Source of the DNA: Planctomonas psychrotolerans
GTDB taxonomy: Bacteria; Actinomycetota; Actinomycetes; Actinomycetales; Microbacteriaceae
DNA length: 64,000 nucleotides
Assembly: GCF_008642235.1 (NCBI RefSeq)
Contig: NZ_SJEV01000001.1
Span: 124,001-188,000, forward strand
Reading direction: 5' to 3'
Part shown: one piece after another, positions 16,923-26,128 of the stretch
Layout: every line of letters begins with the position of its first letter
Position numbering within the stretch: the first letter of the stretch is position 1
Notes under the pieces: model-generated
The model's input: only the letters and a program-made list of their open reading frames with translations
Databases searched by the model: none
Told to the model about the DNA's origin: nothing
Position numbers and translations under genes: made by a program

Positions 16923-17155
16923 GAGGTGTCCTCCGTACGGGTCCCTGGCCCGGTCGGGATGACGGGCGGCACCGGAGCACTATTCGGCAGCCGGGGAACA
17001 CGACACAGTATGTCGGACGGCGGCGCTCCGAGTCATCCCTCGATTCGCGTGCCGCGGGTGCGTCCGGGCAGGGGGAGGACGTCGATCCGGACACCCACGG
17101 CGCGCGGCCTGCGGAATTCCGCGGATCGGGTCGACGCGACGGGGGCGTCGGTCGA

Positions 17156-18091
17156 TCAGAGTTGGGGCGCCGCCACCCGGTCGCGCTCGCACACGAGCGT
17201 GCCGTCTTCCACACGGAGCTCGGCGACCTGGATGGAGGATCGGCGGCTGCGGACGGTGGGGTGCTCGGAGCCCACGCGATCCGGGTGGGTGAAGTAGAAG
17301 ATCCACGCGCGTTCGCCCGAGACGACCACGTCGGCATGCAGACCGGGTCCCACGTCGTCGGCACGCGTGTTCGGCACCCCGTGCTCGCCGGCCAGGATGA
17401 GCCCCTGTTCGGTCCACTTCTCGAGGTCGGTCGACCTGGTCACGAGCTGCCCCGCCCAGGTGTCGACGATGAGCCAGAAGAAGCCGCCGAGCTCGAACAC
17501 GTTCGGCCCCTCGTGACCGCCCGGGGTGCGGAGCACCTCCGCACGGTCGGTCCACTCGTAGAGGTCGTCGCTGTCGGCAGCCCAGGTGATCGAGCCGTTC
17601 AGCTGGTCTTTGTACCACATGCGGAATCCGCCGTCGGGACGGCGGATGACGCACGCGTCGATGACGAAGTCGGAGTGCAGCGCGAGGGGGCCGACGTGGG
17701 TCCAGTCGAGTAGGTCGGAACTCGTGTAGTGATGAATCTTCATCTCGGCGGGCGGTCCGCCGACCGGGATGCCACGGATGTAGCTCACGTACATGTGGAA
17801 GACGCCCTCGTGCTCGAAGATCTCCGGCGCCCAGTACGTGCCGCGCCCCCACTCGAACGCGAGGTTCTCGAGGATGCCGCGATACTGCCAGGTCGCGCCG
17901 CCGTCGTCGGACGATGCCACGCCGAGGTCACTGCCGAAGAGCCAGTAGATTCCTTTCTCGATCGTGTTCGTGGTCGGCCGGTTGGTGTAGACCATCCACC
18001 ACGCATCCTCGTGCGGGTTGTAGATCACCGTGGGATCGGCGGCTCCGTCGAAGATGGGGTCGCGGAAGAGCGGTGCGGCGGCGTCGGGCAT
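17156..18091 (-). CDS. GH43-like five-bladed propeller glycosidase
   Basis: A 311-residue protein without signal peptide. The start ATG 18091 has TTGGAG six bases upstream. Features of the GH43/GH117-like beta-propeller are visible: GAADPTVIYNPHEDAWWMVY (base Asp near 19), FVIDACVIRRPDGGFRMWY (pKa-modulating Asp near 145) and GHEGPNVFELGGFFWL (acid Glu near 192). Family members cleave arabinose, xylose or related side chains. Absence of an export signal implies action on imported oligosaccharides. It lies upstream of an aldo/keto reductase stop-to-start gap in the same direction, so the two may be cotranscribed. Precise substrate is unknown; a levanase-like fold is an alternative. Confidence 0.78.
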   Translation of the reverse strand: MPDAAAPLFRDPIFDGAADPTVIYNPHEDAWWMVYTNRPTTNTIEKGIYWLFGSDLGVASSDDGGATWQYRGILENLAFEWGRGTYWAPEIFEHEGVFHMYVSYIRGIPVGGPPAEMKIHHYTSSDLLDWTHVGPLALHSDFVIDACVIRRPDGGFRMWYKDQLNGSITWAADSDDLYEWTDRAEVLRTPGGHEGPNVFELGGFFWLIVDTWAGQLVTRSTDLEKWTEQGLILAGEHGVPNTRADDVGPGLHADVVVSGERAWIFYFTHPDRVGSEHPTVRSRRSSIQVAELRVEDGTLVCERDRVAAPQL

Positions 18092-18112
18092 GGTGCTCCA
18101 AGGGGGTGGGGG

Positions 18113-18913
18113 TCAGGATGCGGAGCCGAGCCTATCGACGGAGTCGACCTCGGCGTCGCTCAGGTCGATGCGGGCACCGGCGGCGTTGGCGACGATCCGG
18201 TCCCGCTGCGCCGACTTCGGGATGACCACGAAGCCGTGGTGCACGTGCCACGCGACGATGATCTGGGCGGGCGTGGCGTCGTGCGCCTCAGCGATGCCGA
18301 CGAGCGTGGGGTCGGCGAGGTTGCTCGCCTTGAAGGGGCTGTAGCCTTCCAGCACCACACCCCGTTCGGCCAGTCCGGCGGCGAAGGCAGGATCGTGCAG
18401 TGCCGGTCCCCAGCGCACCTGGTTCACTGCGGGAGTCACGCCGGTGGCGGATGTCAGCTCGTCGATCTGGGAGAGCGAGTAGTTGCTCACGCCGATGGCG
18501 GTGGCGAGTCCGTCGCGCTGGGCCGCGATGAACTGCTCCCACACCTCGGGTGCCGCCTGTCCGTTCGGCGGCCAGTGCACGAGCCAGAGGTCGACGAAGT
18601 CGAGCCCGAGCTTGGTGAGACTCTCCTCGATGGTGCGCCGCTCCCGACCCGCGTTCTCCGCGGGCAGCTTGGTGGTGACGAACACCGACTCCCGGGGCAG
18701 CGCCGCGTCGGCGAGCGCCCGTCCGATGCCCGCCTCGTTGCGGTACATGGTGGCCGTGTCGATGTGCCGGTAGCCCGACTCGAGGGAGAACCCGACCGCG
18801 TCGGGCGCATCCGCGTCGGAGATCTGCCAGGTGCCGAATCCGAGGAGGGGCATGGGCGCGGATCCGGCACCGAGCGCGACAGCGGGTTGACCGTAGTTCT
18901 CGTTCGTCGTCAT
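18113..18913 (-). CDS. Aldo/keto reductase (2,5-diketogluconate reductase type)
   Basis: A 266-residue NADPH-dependent (alpha/beta)8-barrel reductase. The catalytic tetrad is complete: D52, Y57, K82 and H113 (IDTATMY, TTKLP, LVHWPP). IPKSAQRDRI near the C-terminus is the NADPH phosphate-binding loop of AKR5-type enzymes. It reduces aldehydes and ketones, plausibly sugar-derived keto acids. The gap to the downstream GH43-like gene is 21 bases, suggesting one transcript. The start ATG 18913 is preceded by CTGGGGG rather than a clean Shine-Dalgarno. Confidence 0.92.
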   Translation of the reverse strand: MTTNENYGQPAVALGAGSAPMPLLGFGTWQISDADAPDAVGFSLESGYRHIDTATMYRNEAGIGRALADAALPRESVFVTTKLPAENAGRERRTIEESLTKLGLDFVDLWLVHWPPNGQAAPEVWEQFIAAQRDGLATAIGVSNYSLSQIDELTSATGVTPAVNQVRWGPALHDPAFAAGLAERGVVLEGYSPFKASNLADPTLVGIAEAHDATPAQIIVAWHVHHGFVVIPKSAQRDRIVANAAGARIDLSDAEVDSVDRLGSAS

Positions 18914-19040
18914 CCCCCAGTTCTACCCCGGCGTTGCGCGGCGTGTTCCGGCGCCGACGTCCCAGCGCCGTCGCGCGGTCGCGGGTGCGGCGGCGGGTGC
19001 GGGTGCGGCAGTTCGACTTGTTCCTCGGTTGCGGGATGCG

Positions 19041-19046
19041 CATAGT
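19041..19046 (+). promoter_or_regulatory. Promoter (TTGTTC-17-CATAGT) for leaderless nnrE
   Basis: CATAGT ends six bases before the ATG at 19053, and TTGTTC lies 17 bases further upstream. This is the best complete sigma70-type promoter seen among the leaderless candidates. Confidence 0.5.
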
Positions 19047-19052
19047 GGGGGG

Positions 19053-19757
19053 ATGAGGCTGGGATATTCGGCGAGGTCGGTGCGCGAGGCCGAGCTGCCC
19101 CATCTCGCAGCCGGTGAACCGCTGATGCGAATGGCATCGGCGGCGCTCGCCGCCGAGCTGCGTTCCCTGATGGCCGCTCGGGATGTCGCACGCAATGCGG
19201 ACACTGTCGGGCCTCGGGTTCTCCTCCTCGTCGGCACGGGGAACAACGGCGGTGACGCCCTGTTCGCGGGCGCGGAGCTCGCCGCCGAGGGCATCGATGT
19301 CGCTCTCGTCCTCATGGGTAACCGCGCGCACGAGGAGGGCCTCGCGGCGGCGCTGCGTGCGGGTGCTCGAGTGGTCGACCCGGATGCGGGCGGCGTGGCG
19401 GCGCTCGCCGAGGGTGCGGCCGTGATCGTCGACGGCATCCTCGGTACCGGGACGAGCGCGGATCCGGCGCTCCGGGGAACCGCGCGGGAGCTCGTCGCGG
19501 CGATCCTGCCGGTGCTCGATCGCGAGCCTCGGCCGAGAGTCGTGGCGGTGGACATCCCGAGCGGCATCGACCCCGACGACGGCCGCGTGCCCGATCCCGT
19601 GGTGCTGCCCGCCGACCTGACCGTGACCTTCGGCGGCATCAAAGCGGGATTGTTGCTGCCGCCCGCGTCGCATCTCGCGGGAGACGTGCAGCTGGTCGAC
19701 ATCGGCCTGGGGCCGGAGCTCGCCGCGGTGGAGCCGCTGGTCCGCCTCCCCGACTAG
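19053..19757 (+). CDS. nnrE: NAD(P)H-hydrate epimerase
   Basis: A 234-residue YjeF N-terminal domain protein interconverting the R and S forms of hydrated NAD(P)H for repair. Motifs: GTGNNGGDALFAG (about 63-75), VDGILGTGTSADP and VDIPSGIDPDDG (about 170-181). The dehydratase (NnrD) domain that is often fused is absent, so the protein is epimerase-only and NnrD must be encoded elsewhere. The start ATG 19053 (MRLGYSARSVREAE) begins directly after a -10 box. It is followed by a long hairpin-repeat array. Confidence 0.9.
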   Translation: MRLGYSARSVREAELPHLAAGEPLMRMASAALAAELRSLMAARDVARNADTVGPRVLLLVGTGNNGGDALFAGAELAAEGIDVALVLMGNRAHEEGLAAALRAGARVVDPDAGGVAALAEGAAVIVDGILGTGTSADPALRGTARELVAAILPVLDREPRPRVVAVDIPSGIDPDDGRVPDPVVLPADLTVTFGGIKAGLLLPPASHLAGDVQLVDIGLGPELAAVEPLVRLPD

Positions 19758-19780
19758 CCGCCCCCGCGCCCACGCTGCAC

Positions 19781-20224
19781 GGTCCCTGAGCCCGTCGGAG
19801 GGACGCAACGGATCCCACGTCGCTTCGACAGGCTCAGCGACCGCAACCCCACGATCCGCGCCCGCTACGTCCACACGGTCCCTGAGCCCGTCGAAGGGAC
19901 GCAACCCACCCCACGTCGCTTCGACAGGCTCAGCGACCGAAAAACGCGAACCGCGCCCGCACGGTCCCTGAGCTCGCCGGAGGGACGCAACGGATCCCAC
20001 GTCGCTTCGACAGGCTCAGCGACCGGAACCCCACCCGCCGCAACCGCAGCCAAAGCGCCCATACGGTCCCTGAGCCCGTCGAAGGGACGCACCGCACCCT
20101 ACGTCGCTTCGACAGGCTCAGCGACCGCAACCCCACGATCCGCGCCCGCTACGTCCACACGGTCCCTGAGCCCGTCGAAGGGACGCAACCCACCCCACGT
20201 CGCTTCGACAGGCTCAGCGAGCAG
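19781..20224. repeat. Array of ten hairpin elements in five inverted pairs
   Basis: This fills most of the 569-base gap between nnrE and the next aldo/keto reductase. Ten 23-base elements alternate orientation and stem type: GTCCCT/AGGGAC in one direction, GTCGCT/AGCGAC in the other. Pairs are joined by short GCAAC...CCCAC spacers, so each pair could also fold as one larger hairpin. A 120-base exact direct duplication lies within (19817-19936 and 20101-20220). The remaining 100 bases before the next gene hold its promoter region and Shine-Dalgarno; nothing coding is seen. Confidence 0.93.
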
Positions 20225-20326
20225 GGGGCGGAATAGACACCGGGCGGATCGGCTTGGGGCAAGAACGACCGCATCCACTCACGATCGTCGGGCAGGACGC
20301 CCGGCACGAACCTCCGGAGGATCGCC

Positions 20327-21205
20327 ATGACCGACAACGCCACAGACACCACCCCCATCGCCCACGCCTCGGGCACTTTCGACCTCGGCGGGGACCTCCC
20401 CGTGCACCGCCTCGGTTACGGCACCATGCAGCTCACCGGCCCGGGCGTGTGGGGCGACCCGAAGGACCCCGAGGAGGCCGTTCGCGTTCTCCGCCGAGCC
20501 GTCGAGATGGGCGTCACCTTCTTCGACACCGCGGACTCCTACGGCCCCGTCGTCGCGGAGCAGCTCCTCCGCACCGCGCTGCACCCCTACGCCGACGACC
20601 TCGTGATCGCCACGAAGGCCGGCCTCACCCGGTCGGGCCCCGGCGACTGGCGACCGGTCGGCCGCCCCGAGTACCTGCGCCAGCAGGCCGAGATGAGCCT
20701 CCGCAACCTGGGTCTCGAGCGCATCGACCTCTTCCAGCTGCACCGGATCGACGCGCAGGTGCCCCTCGAGGATCAGGTCGGCGAGCTCAAGCTGCTCCAG
20801 GACGAGGGCAAGATCCGCCACATCGGCCTGAGCGAGGTCGATATCGCGGAGGTCGAGGCCGCGTCGAAGGTCGCCACCATCGTGTCGGTGCAGAACCTTT
20901 TCAACCTCACCGACCGCAGCGCCGAGCCGCTCCTCGACTACGCCACCGAGAACGGCATCGCCTTCATCCCGTGGTTCCCGCTCGCCACCGGCAAGCTCGC
21001 CAACGCCGGCGGACCGCTCGACGCCCTCGCCGTGGAGCACGACGCGTCGCCATCGCAGCTCGCCCTGGCCTGGCTGCTGCGCCGTTCGCCGGTCATGCTG
21101 CCCATCCCGGGCACGTCGACGGTCGCGCACCTCGAGGACAACGTGCGCGCCGCATCGATCGAGCTCACCGACGACGAGTTCGCCGCACTCAGCGCGGCGG
21201 CATGA
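20327..21205 (+). CDS. Aldo/keto reductase
   Basis: A 292-residue aldo/keto reductase of the broad AKR11/AKR13 type. The catalytic tetrad is D67, Y72, K97 and H139 (FFDTADSYG, IATKAGL, FQLHRID). The C-terminal ILPIPGTST-like segment (MLPIPGTSTVAHLEDN) binds NADPH phosphate. The start ATG 20327 has GGAGG six bases upstream. It is distinct from the upstream paralogue (different tetrad spacing). Its 3' end overlaps the convergent glutamine amidotransferase-like gene by 17 bases. Substrate unknown. Confidence 0.92.
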   Translation: MTDNATDTTPIAHASGTFDLGGDLPVHRLGYGTMQLTGPGVWGDPKDPEEAVRVLRRAVEMGVTFFDTADSYGPVVAEQLLRTALHPYADDLVIATKAGLTRSGPGDWRPVGRPEYLRQQAEMSLRNLGLERIDLFQLHRIDAQVPLEDQVGELKLLQDEGKIRHIGLSEVDIAEVEAASKVATIVSVQNLFNLTDRSAEPLLDYATENGIAFIPWFPLATGKLANAGGPLDALAVEHDASPSQLALAWLLRRSPVMLPIPGTSTVAHLEDNVRAASIELTDDEFAALSAAA

Positions 21206-21965
21206 CCTCCGGCCGGCGAGGCTTCCCGTCGGCGTCCGCCGCATATCGTGCGACGAACGCCCGCAGGAGCCTCGCCGGCTGGGTCACCCGTGCGGCCCGC
21301 ACCGATGCGACGAGCGCGTCCATCTCGTCTTCGGCGAAGTAGCCGTACCCGCGGTAGACCCGGATGCGGGTGAGGATGCCGTCGACCGTGAGCTCCGGAT
21401 GGAACTGGGTCGCGTACACGTTCTCGCCGACGCGGAACGCCTGCACCGGACAGGTCGCGCTCGACGCGAGCAGCACCGCACCGGAAGGTAGCACCGAGCA
21501 CGCCTCCTTGTGTCCGACGAACGCGTCGAACTCGGGATCCATCCCGACGAACAGCGGATCGGCCGCGCCGCCGGTCGTGAGGCGCACCCGCACCGGTCCG
21601 ATCGGTTCGGTGTAGGTGCGGTCGACGACACCGCCCAGGTGGGTGCCGAGTAGTCCGATGCCGTAGCACGCCCCGAGGAACGGGTAGTCGTGCTCGATCA
21701 CCCGGTCGAGCAGTGCCGCGAGTTCGCCCTCCACGCGGCGCTGCACGTCGCTCTTCACCGCGTCGTCGTCGCTCGCGTTGAACGGACTGCCGCCCACGAT
21801 CACGCCGGAGAAGTCGTCGAGCCGGATCTCCGGCAGCGGCCCGGCCTCCAGTCGCACCCGAACCAGGTCGCTCGTGTCGAGCTCGGCTCCCTCGAGGAAC
21901 GCCGCGTACTCGCCGTCCGCCGCCTCGTCCTCGGCTCGTGTCGCGAGCAGGAGGAAAGGTTTCAT
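21189..21965 (-). CDS. Class I glutamine amidotransferase-like protein
   Basis: A 258-residue stand-alone class I glutamine amidotransferase domain. The nucleophile C100 is in the nucleophile elbow FLGACYGIG, and the H189/E191 dyad is in QFHPEL. Relatives are annotated as GMP-synthase-like glutamine amidotransferases that hydrolyse glutamine or gamma-glutamyl compounds. It starts at ATG 21965 overlapping the stop of the ketopantoate-reductase-like gene by four bases (ATGA), so the two are translationally coupled. The true ammonia acceptor or gamma-glutamyl substrate cannot be inferred. Confidence 0.88.
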   Translation of the reverse strand: MKPFLLLATRAEDEAADGEYAAFLEGAELDTSDLVRVRLEAGPLPEIRLDDFSGVIVGGSPFNASDDDAVKSDVQRRVEGELAALLDRVIEHDYPFLGACYGIGLLGTHLGGVVDRTYTEPIGPVRVRLTTGGAADPLFVGMDPEFDAFVGHKEACSVLPSGAVLLASSATCPVQAFRVGENVYATQFHPELTVDGILTRIRVYRGYGYFAEDEMDALVASVRAARVTQPARLLRAFVARYAADADGKPRRPEVMPPR

Positions 21966-23035
21966 GGTGCGGCCGCGCGTTCCGCCTCATCGAGCCGGCG
22001 CTCCAGCTCGTCGGCCGTCATCGACCCGGCGCCCGCGCCGGCGACCGCGGCCTCCCGGGCGAGGCGGGCGACCATCGCGTTGAGCGGCGCCCGACCACCG
22101 TTACTCCGGGCGAGGTAGGCGATCTCCCCGTTGAGGTAGTCCGTCTCGATCGTGCCGGACCCCCGCGCCATCGACTGCCACGACGATCCGCCGAGCTCCG
22201 TCGGCGTACCGGGGACCGGGCGGTTGTCGAACACGTCACCGCGGAGGGCGGCCTCCTCGTCGGGGCTCGCCCACTCGATGCCGGCGGATCGGTACACCTC
22301 TTCCGCCTCGGTGCGCAGCCGGTCCGCGATCGTGGACAGGGACGGGCTCCGGGCGCCGAGGAGCGCCTGCAGGGCGTTGCCCAGATTGCTGAGCAACTTG
22401 GCGTACTTCCACCGCATCACATCGTCCATGGTGTGCACGACGAAGCTCGCGGCGGTCCAGTCGGCGGTCACGGTGGCGAGGAGCTCGCGATCCGCAGGCG
22501 ACGCCACGCCCGGACCCGCATACCGCCCGATCAGGAACATGCCGCTCGTCGGAGCGATGCGCAGGATGACCTCGCCCGGCTCGAGATGCACGGCGGGCAA
22601 CCACACGCACACCCCGAAGACGCGCTCGAAGTATCGGAGGGCCATCCGCTCGCTCGCCACCCCGTTCAGCGCGAGCAGGATCGGCAGGCGTTCGCCCGCG
22701 GTGCCGACAACCGTCGCTCCCGGGTCGGCCGCGGATTCTCCCGCGAGCACGGGCCGGTCCACCCAGTCGCGCAGTGCGGCCTCGGCCTGGTGCGTCTTGG
22801 TGGTGAGCACCAACACGTCGTCGTCCCGCAGCGTCACCTCCTGCGGCGTCTGCGCCACGACCACCGGAATGGTGATGTCCTCGTCGGGGGTCCGCAGTCG
22901 CAGACCGGACGTCGAGAGCGCGCGGCCGTGATCCCCGCGGGCGACGAGTACGGGCGGATGCGCCCCGCCGGCCCCGGCGAGTCGCGCGCCAAGCGCTCCG
23001 CCGATCGCCCCGGAGCCGATGATCACGTATCGCAT
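21962..23035 (-). CDS. 2-dehydropantoate 2-reductase family protein
   Basis: A 357-residue ApbA/PanE-family NADP-dependent dehydrogenase. It has an N-terminal Rossmann motif GSGAIGGALGARLA (about 7-20), a central KTHQ segment in VLTTKTHQAEAAL that supplies the first catalytic lysine region, and an all-helical C-terminal domain with MRWKYAKLLSNLGNAL (second lysine and Asn region). The start is ATG 23035, with AGGGTGG upstream. It is longer than E. coli PanE (303 aa) and has an extended C-terminal tail, so it may act on another 2-keto acid rather than ketopantoate. It is coupled by ATGA overlap to the amidotransferase-like gene. Confidence 0.85.
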   Translation of the reverse strand: MRYVIIGSGAIGGALGARLAGAGGAHPPVLVARGDHGRALSTSGLRLRTPDEDITIPVVVAQTPQEVTLRDDDVLVLTTKTHQAEAALRDWVDRPVLAGESAADPGATVVGTAGERLPILLALNGVASERMALRYFERVFGVCVWLPAVHLEPGEVILRIAPTSGMFLIGRYAGPGVASPADRELLATVTADWTAASFVVHTMDDVMRWKYAKLLSNLGNALQALLGARSPSLSTIADRLRTEAEEVYRSAGIEWASPDEEAALRGDVFDNRPVPGTPTELGGSSWQSMARGSGTIETDYLNGEIAYLARSNGGRAPLNAMVARLAREAAVAGAGAGSMTADELERRLDEAERAAAP

Positions 23036-23073
23036 TCGACCACCCTGCCACGACCGGACTCCTCCGGCATCGG

Positions 23074-23763
23074 TCAGGTGTGGAGCCGGTACGACCATCC
23101 GTCCTCTCGGCTGCTCTCGACCGGAGCGGTGGAGGGCGGCGGGGACGCCGGACCGGGGAAGGCGATGCGTCGCAGCACGAACCAAGCGGCCGCGGCGAGG
23201 GCGACTCCGGCCAGCACCGCCACCCACGCGGCGGCGACCCCGGCACCGGAGAGCCAGGCTCCGGCCAGGGCGAGCACCTGCGCGAAGGCCTGGATCGCGC
23301 CGAACCGCAGCGCCGGGCGACGGAGTGCGCGCACCTCGACCCGCGCCGACCAGCTCAGCCCGCCCACGAAGCGTCCGAGTACCGCGAAGAGGTGAACACC
23401 GAACAGCAGGGCGAATGCCGAAGGTTGGGCGGGATCGGTCGTCGCGAGGGTGAGGCCGACGCCCCAGGAGAGCACCAGCACGGCCTGCAGCACGGGGAGG
23501 GGCCGGATCAGGACCGCGGCGAGCACGACCGCGGTGAGGGTCCACTGCGTGGCGTTCAACGCGACCACCGCGGTGCAGCCCACGCCGACCACGACGAGGA
23601 ACGCCCGGAGCACCCAGGCGGGGACCGCCCGGCCGATTCCCACCTCCACCCGCGGGCGGGGCCGCTCGAGCCGGAGCGCGCGCATCAGGCGCGCCCACCG
23701 GGCGTGCATCGCGGCACCGACACCCGCACCGGCACGGGTGCGGGTGCCGGTGATGGCGCTCAT
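23074..23763 (-). CDS. Membrane protein at end of MoxR/DUF58 operon
   Basis: A 229-residue protein with about six hydrophobic helices between residues 45 and 205 and basic N-terminal cytoplasmic tail. The start ATG 23763 overlaps the DUF58 stop (ATGA). In many bacteria the gene after DUF58 encodes a membrane transglutaminase (DUF3488/TgpA). This protein occupies that slot but shows no Cys-His-Asp transglutaminase domain. No recognised family; probably a structural or regulatory membrane partner. Confidence 0.75.
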   Translation of the reverse strand: MSAITGTRTRAGAGVGAAMHARWARLMRALRLERPRPRVEVGIGRAVPAWVLRAFLVVVGVGCTAVVALNATQWTLTAVVLAAVLIRPLPVLQAVLVLSWGVGLTLATTDPAQPSAFALLFGVHLFAVLGRFVGGLSWSARVEVRALRRPALRFGAIQAFAQVLALAGAWLSGAGVAAAWVAVLAGVALAAAAWFVLRRIAFPGPASPPPSTAPVESSREDGWSYRLHT

Positions 23764-25151
23764 CGCCGCGCCCTCGAGCGGGCGAAGGCGGCGAGGGTGA
23801 CCGCGGCGTCGGCGCGCCCTCCGCGGTGTCCGTCTCCGTGCGCACTCGTGCCGTCCGATGCCGCGTGCGGCCGGTCGACACCGTGCCGCGCACCGCCGGA
23901 ACGCGCATCCGGCTCCCAGCGCACCACCTCGACGGCGCCGCGCTCCAACTCGCGCAGCCGGTCCACCCGTTCGAGCCGCACGATCTCGTAGGCGATGCGC
24001 TCGTGCGGCTCGAGGTCGACGGTGTCGGCCCTCGGCAGCACGTCCACCGCCACGACGCGATGCCCGGAGTGCCGCCAGATCGCCGCCATCCGCGCCGCCT
24101 CATCGTCGAGGAACGTGGAGAAGATCACGACGAGGGCCCCCGACGGCACGTGCGGCGGCCGCACCCGGCGCGCGGGGCTGCCGTCGTCCGGCGCCGAGAG
24201 CACCAGGCGTTGCACGAGCCGGTGCAGGTGGCGCCGTCCGGCGGCGGGTGCGACCGGCGCCCGGGTGCGGCCGAGGTCGTCCATGCCCACGCGGTCGCCG
24301 GCATCGAGGTAGTGGCGGGCCAGCGATGCCGCGGCCTCGCGCGCGATGTCGAGCGACGTCGCCTCGTCCTGGCGCACGGGCGTCATGTCACCCCAACTGG
24401 CCACCGCCGGACCCACCTCGTCGCGCGAGTCGATGACGAGCATCACCGTCGCGTCCGCCGTGGCAAACGTGCGACGCACGTAGAGGTTGGTGAGCCGCCC
24501 GGGCATGCCGCCCACGCCCTGCCCGGCGCGGCGGGCCGTGACCCGCCAGTCGATGCGCCGCAGCCGGTCGCCGGGGGTGAAGAGGTTCACGTCGTGCAGG
24601 TCGCCACCATCGCCCGCGCGCCGCGAACCGTGCGCGCCGGTGAGGCCCTGCAGGCGGAAGGGCAACGGCAGTTCGCTGAGCGGCCGCAGGCGTGGCAGCA
24701 GCGTCACCGCGGCCGGTGGCACCGACCGGAGCGCGCCTCGGGCGACCTCGTCGGGGCCGGACGGAACGTAGTCCACGGGGAACACGGTGAGTCGACCGGT
24801 GCGCACCGTCGAGATGGCGAGCCGGATGCGGCGCGGCTGGTCGACGGCGACCAGCGCTTCGGCGGGTCGGTGCCCCGGCGCCTGCACGCGCAACCGAATC
24901 GTGGGCACTCCCGGCGCCGGGGAGAGCTCGAGGATGCTCGCCACCTCCCCCACGCGCGCCGACTGCTCGGGCCGGTGCAGCTCGGCCGTCACCGATCCCG
25001 CCGGGCTGCGGAGCCAGCCCCACAGCACGCCGAGCACGAGCGGCACGCCGAGCACGGCGACATCCGGCCGCCCGACGAGCGTGCCGAACACGACCAGCAC
25101 GCCGCCGGCCGCGGCACCGACGGTCGCCGCCTCGGTGAGGCGCCAGGTCAT
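23760..25151 (-). CDS. DUF58 domain protein
   Basis: A 463-residue protein with two N-terminal membrane helices (about 8-50) and a C-terminal vWA-like DUF58 domain. The diagnostic segment GDRLRRIDWRVTARR is near 210, with VMLVIDSRDEVG following. The start ATG 25151 overlaps the MoxR stop by four bases. DUF58 proteins pair with MoxR AAA+ ATPases; they are thought to be acted on by the ATPase in cell-envelope or metal-cofactor maturation. The C-terminal 45 residues are His/Arg/Gly-rich and probably disordered. Confidence 0.9.
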   Translation of the reverse strand: MTWRLTEAATVGAAAGGVLVVFGTLVGRPDVAVLGVPLVLGVLWGWLRSPAGSVTAELHRPEQSARVGEVASILELSPAPGVPTIRLRVQAPGHRPAEALVAVDQPRRIRLAISTVRTGRLTVFPVDYVPSGPDEVARGALRSVPPAAVTLLPRLRPLSELPLPFRLQGLTGAHGSRRAGDGGDLHDVNLFTPGDRLRRIDWRVTARRAGQGVGGMPGRLTNLYVRRTFATADATVMLVIDSRDEVGPAVASWGDMTPVRQDEATSLDIAREAAASLARHYLDAGDRVGMDDLGRTRAPVAPAAGRRHLHRLVQRLVLSAPDDGSPARRVRPPHVPSGALVVIFSTFLDDEAARMAAIWRHSGHRVVAVDVLPRADTVDLEPHERIAYEIVRLERVDRLRELERGAVEVVRWEPDARSGGARHGVDRPHAASDGTSAHGDGHRGGRADAAVTLAAFARSRARR

Positions 25152-26128
25152 CGCGCCGTCGCGGCAACGGCGGCGGGTCCGGCCACCTCGCTGAGCAGTC
25201 CCTGCACGACGGCGGCCGGTTGCACACCGCTCGTCCACGCCTGCGGGGTGAGGGTGAGGCGGTGAGCGAGGGCGCTCACGGCGATCCCCTTCACGTCCTC
25301 GGGAGTCACGTAGTCGCGGCCCGACAGCACGGCCAGCGCGCGGGCGACGAGCACCAGCGCCTGGGAGCCGCGGGGCGACGCGCCCACCTCGACGGCGGGA
25401 TGGCTGCGGGTGCTGGCCGCGATGTCGACGCAGTACCGCACGATGTCCGGGTCCACGTCGACCGCCTCCACCCCGGCCTGCATGGCGAGCACCGTGGCGG
25501 CGTCGACGACCGCCGCCACGTTCGCCTCCTCGGTGCGGCGCGCGAGTCGGCGTGCGAGCACGTCGGTCTCGGCGTCGGCATCCGGGTAGCCGACGGAGAG
25601 CCGAACGATGAATCGGTCGAGCTGCGCCTCGGGCAACGGATAGGTGCCCTCGTACTCGACCGGATTCGACGTCGCCATCACGTGGAAGGGACGCTCCAGC
25701 TGGTAGCTGGTGCCCTCCACCGTCACCTGGCGCTCGGCCATGGCCTCCAGCAGCGCCGACTGGGTCTTCGGCGCGGTGCGGTTGATCTCATCGGCCAGCA
25801 GGATGCCGGTGAACACCGGGCCGGGCCGGAACACGAACCGCGACTCGAGCGGGTCGTACACGTACGAGCCGGTGATGTCGGCGGGCAGCAGGTCGGGTGT
25901 GCACTGCAGGCGGCGGAAGTCGAGGCCGAGCGCGGTGGCGAGCGACCGCGCCGCGAGGGTCTTGCCGAGCCCCGGGACGTCCTCGAAAAGCACGTGGCCG
26001 CCCGCCAGCACCGCGGCAAGGGCCACCCGCAGCGCGGACCGCATGCCGACCACGGCGGTACCGACCTCGGCGAGCACGAGGTCGCTCAGGCGGGCGACTT
26101 CCGAAACGGGCAGGGGCGAAGGGGTCAT
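25148..26128 (-). CDS. MoxR-type AAA+ ATPase
   Basis: A 326-residue AAA+ ATPase with Walker A VPGLGKT (51-57), Walker B ILLADEINR, sensor-like TSNPVEYEGTYPLPEAQLDR and C-terminal lid domain. The start ATG 26128 has GAAAGG six bases upstream and overlaps the preceding membrane-protein stop. MoxR proteins act as chaperone-like ATPases, usually with the adjacent DUF58/vWA protein. It is the third gene of a five-gene overlapping operon. Confidence 0.95.
   Translation of the reverse strand: MTPSPLPVSEVARLSDLVLAEVGTAVVGMRSALRVALAAVLAGGHVLFEDVPGLGKTLAARSLATALGLDFRRLQCTPDLLPADITGSYVYDPLESRFVFRPGPVFTGILLADEINRTAPKTQSALLEAMAERQVTVEGTSYQLERPFHVMATSNPVEYEGTYPLPEAQLDRFIVRLSVGYPDADAETDVLARRLARRTEEANVAAVVDAATVLAMQAGVEAVDVDPDIVRYCVDIAASTRSHPAVEVGASPRGSQALVLVARALAVLSGRDYVTPEDVKGIAVSALAHRLTLTPQAWTSGVQPAAVVQGLLSEVAGPAAVAATAR

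Noticed and set aside
19781-20224. Possible CRISPR array
   Set aside because: The repeats alternate orientation, spacers are themselves repeated and of irregular length, and no cas genes are near.
19865-20376. Short minus-strand open frames rich in SLSLSKRR and VPSTGSG
   Set aside because: These are translations of the hairpin repeats (same peptides occur at every array), not genes.
21962-24103. 713-codon fusion of ketopantoate reductase to upstream sequence
   Set aside because: The N-terminal 355 residues are antisense-frame sequence over the DUF58 and membrane genes; the Rossmann start MRYVIIGSG marks the real N-terminus.
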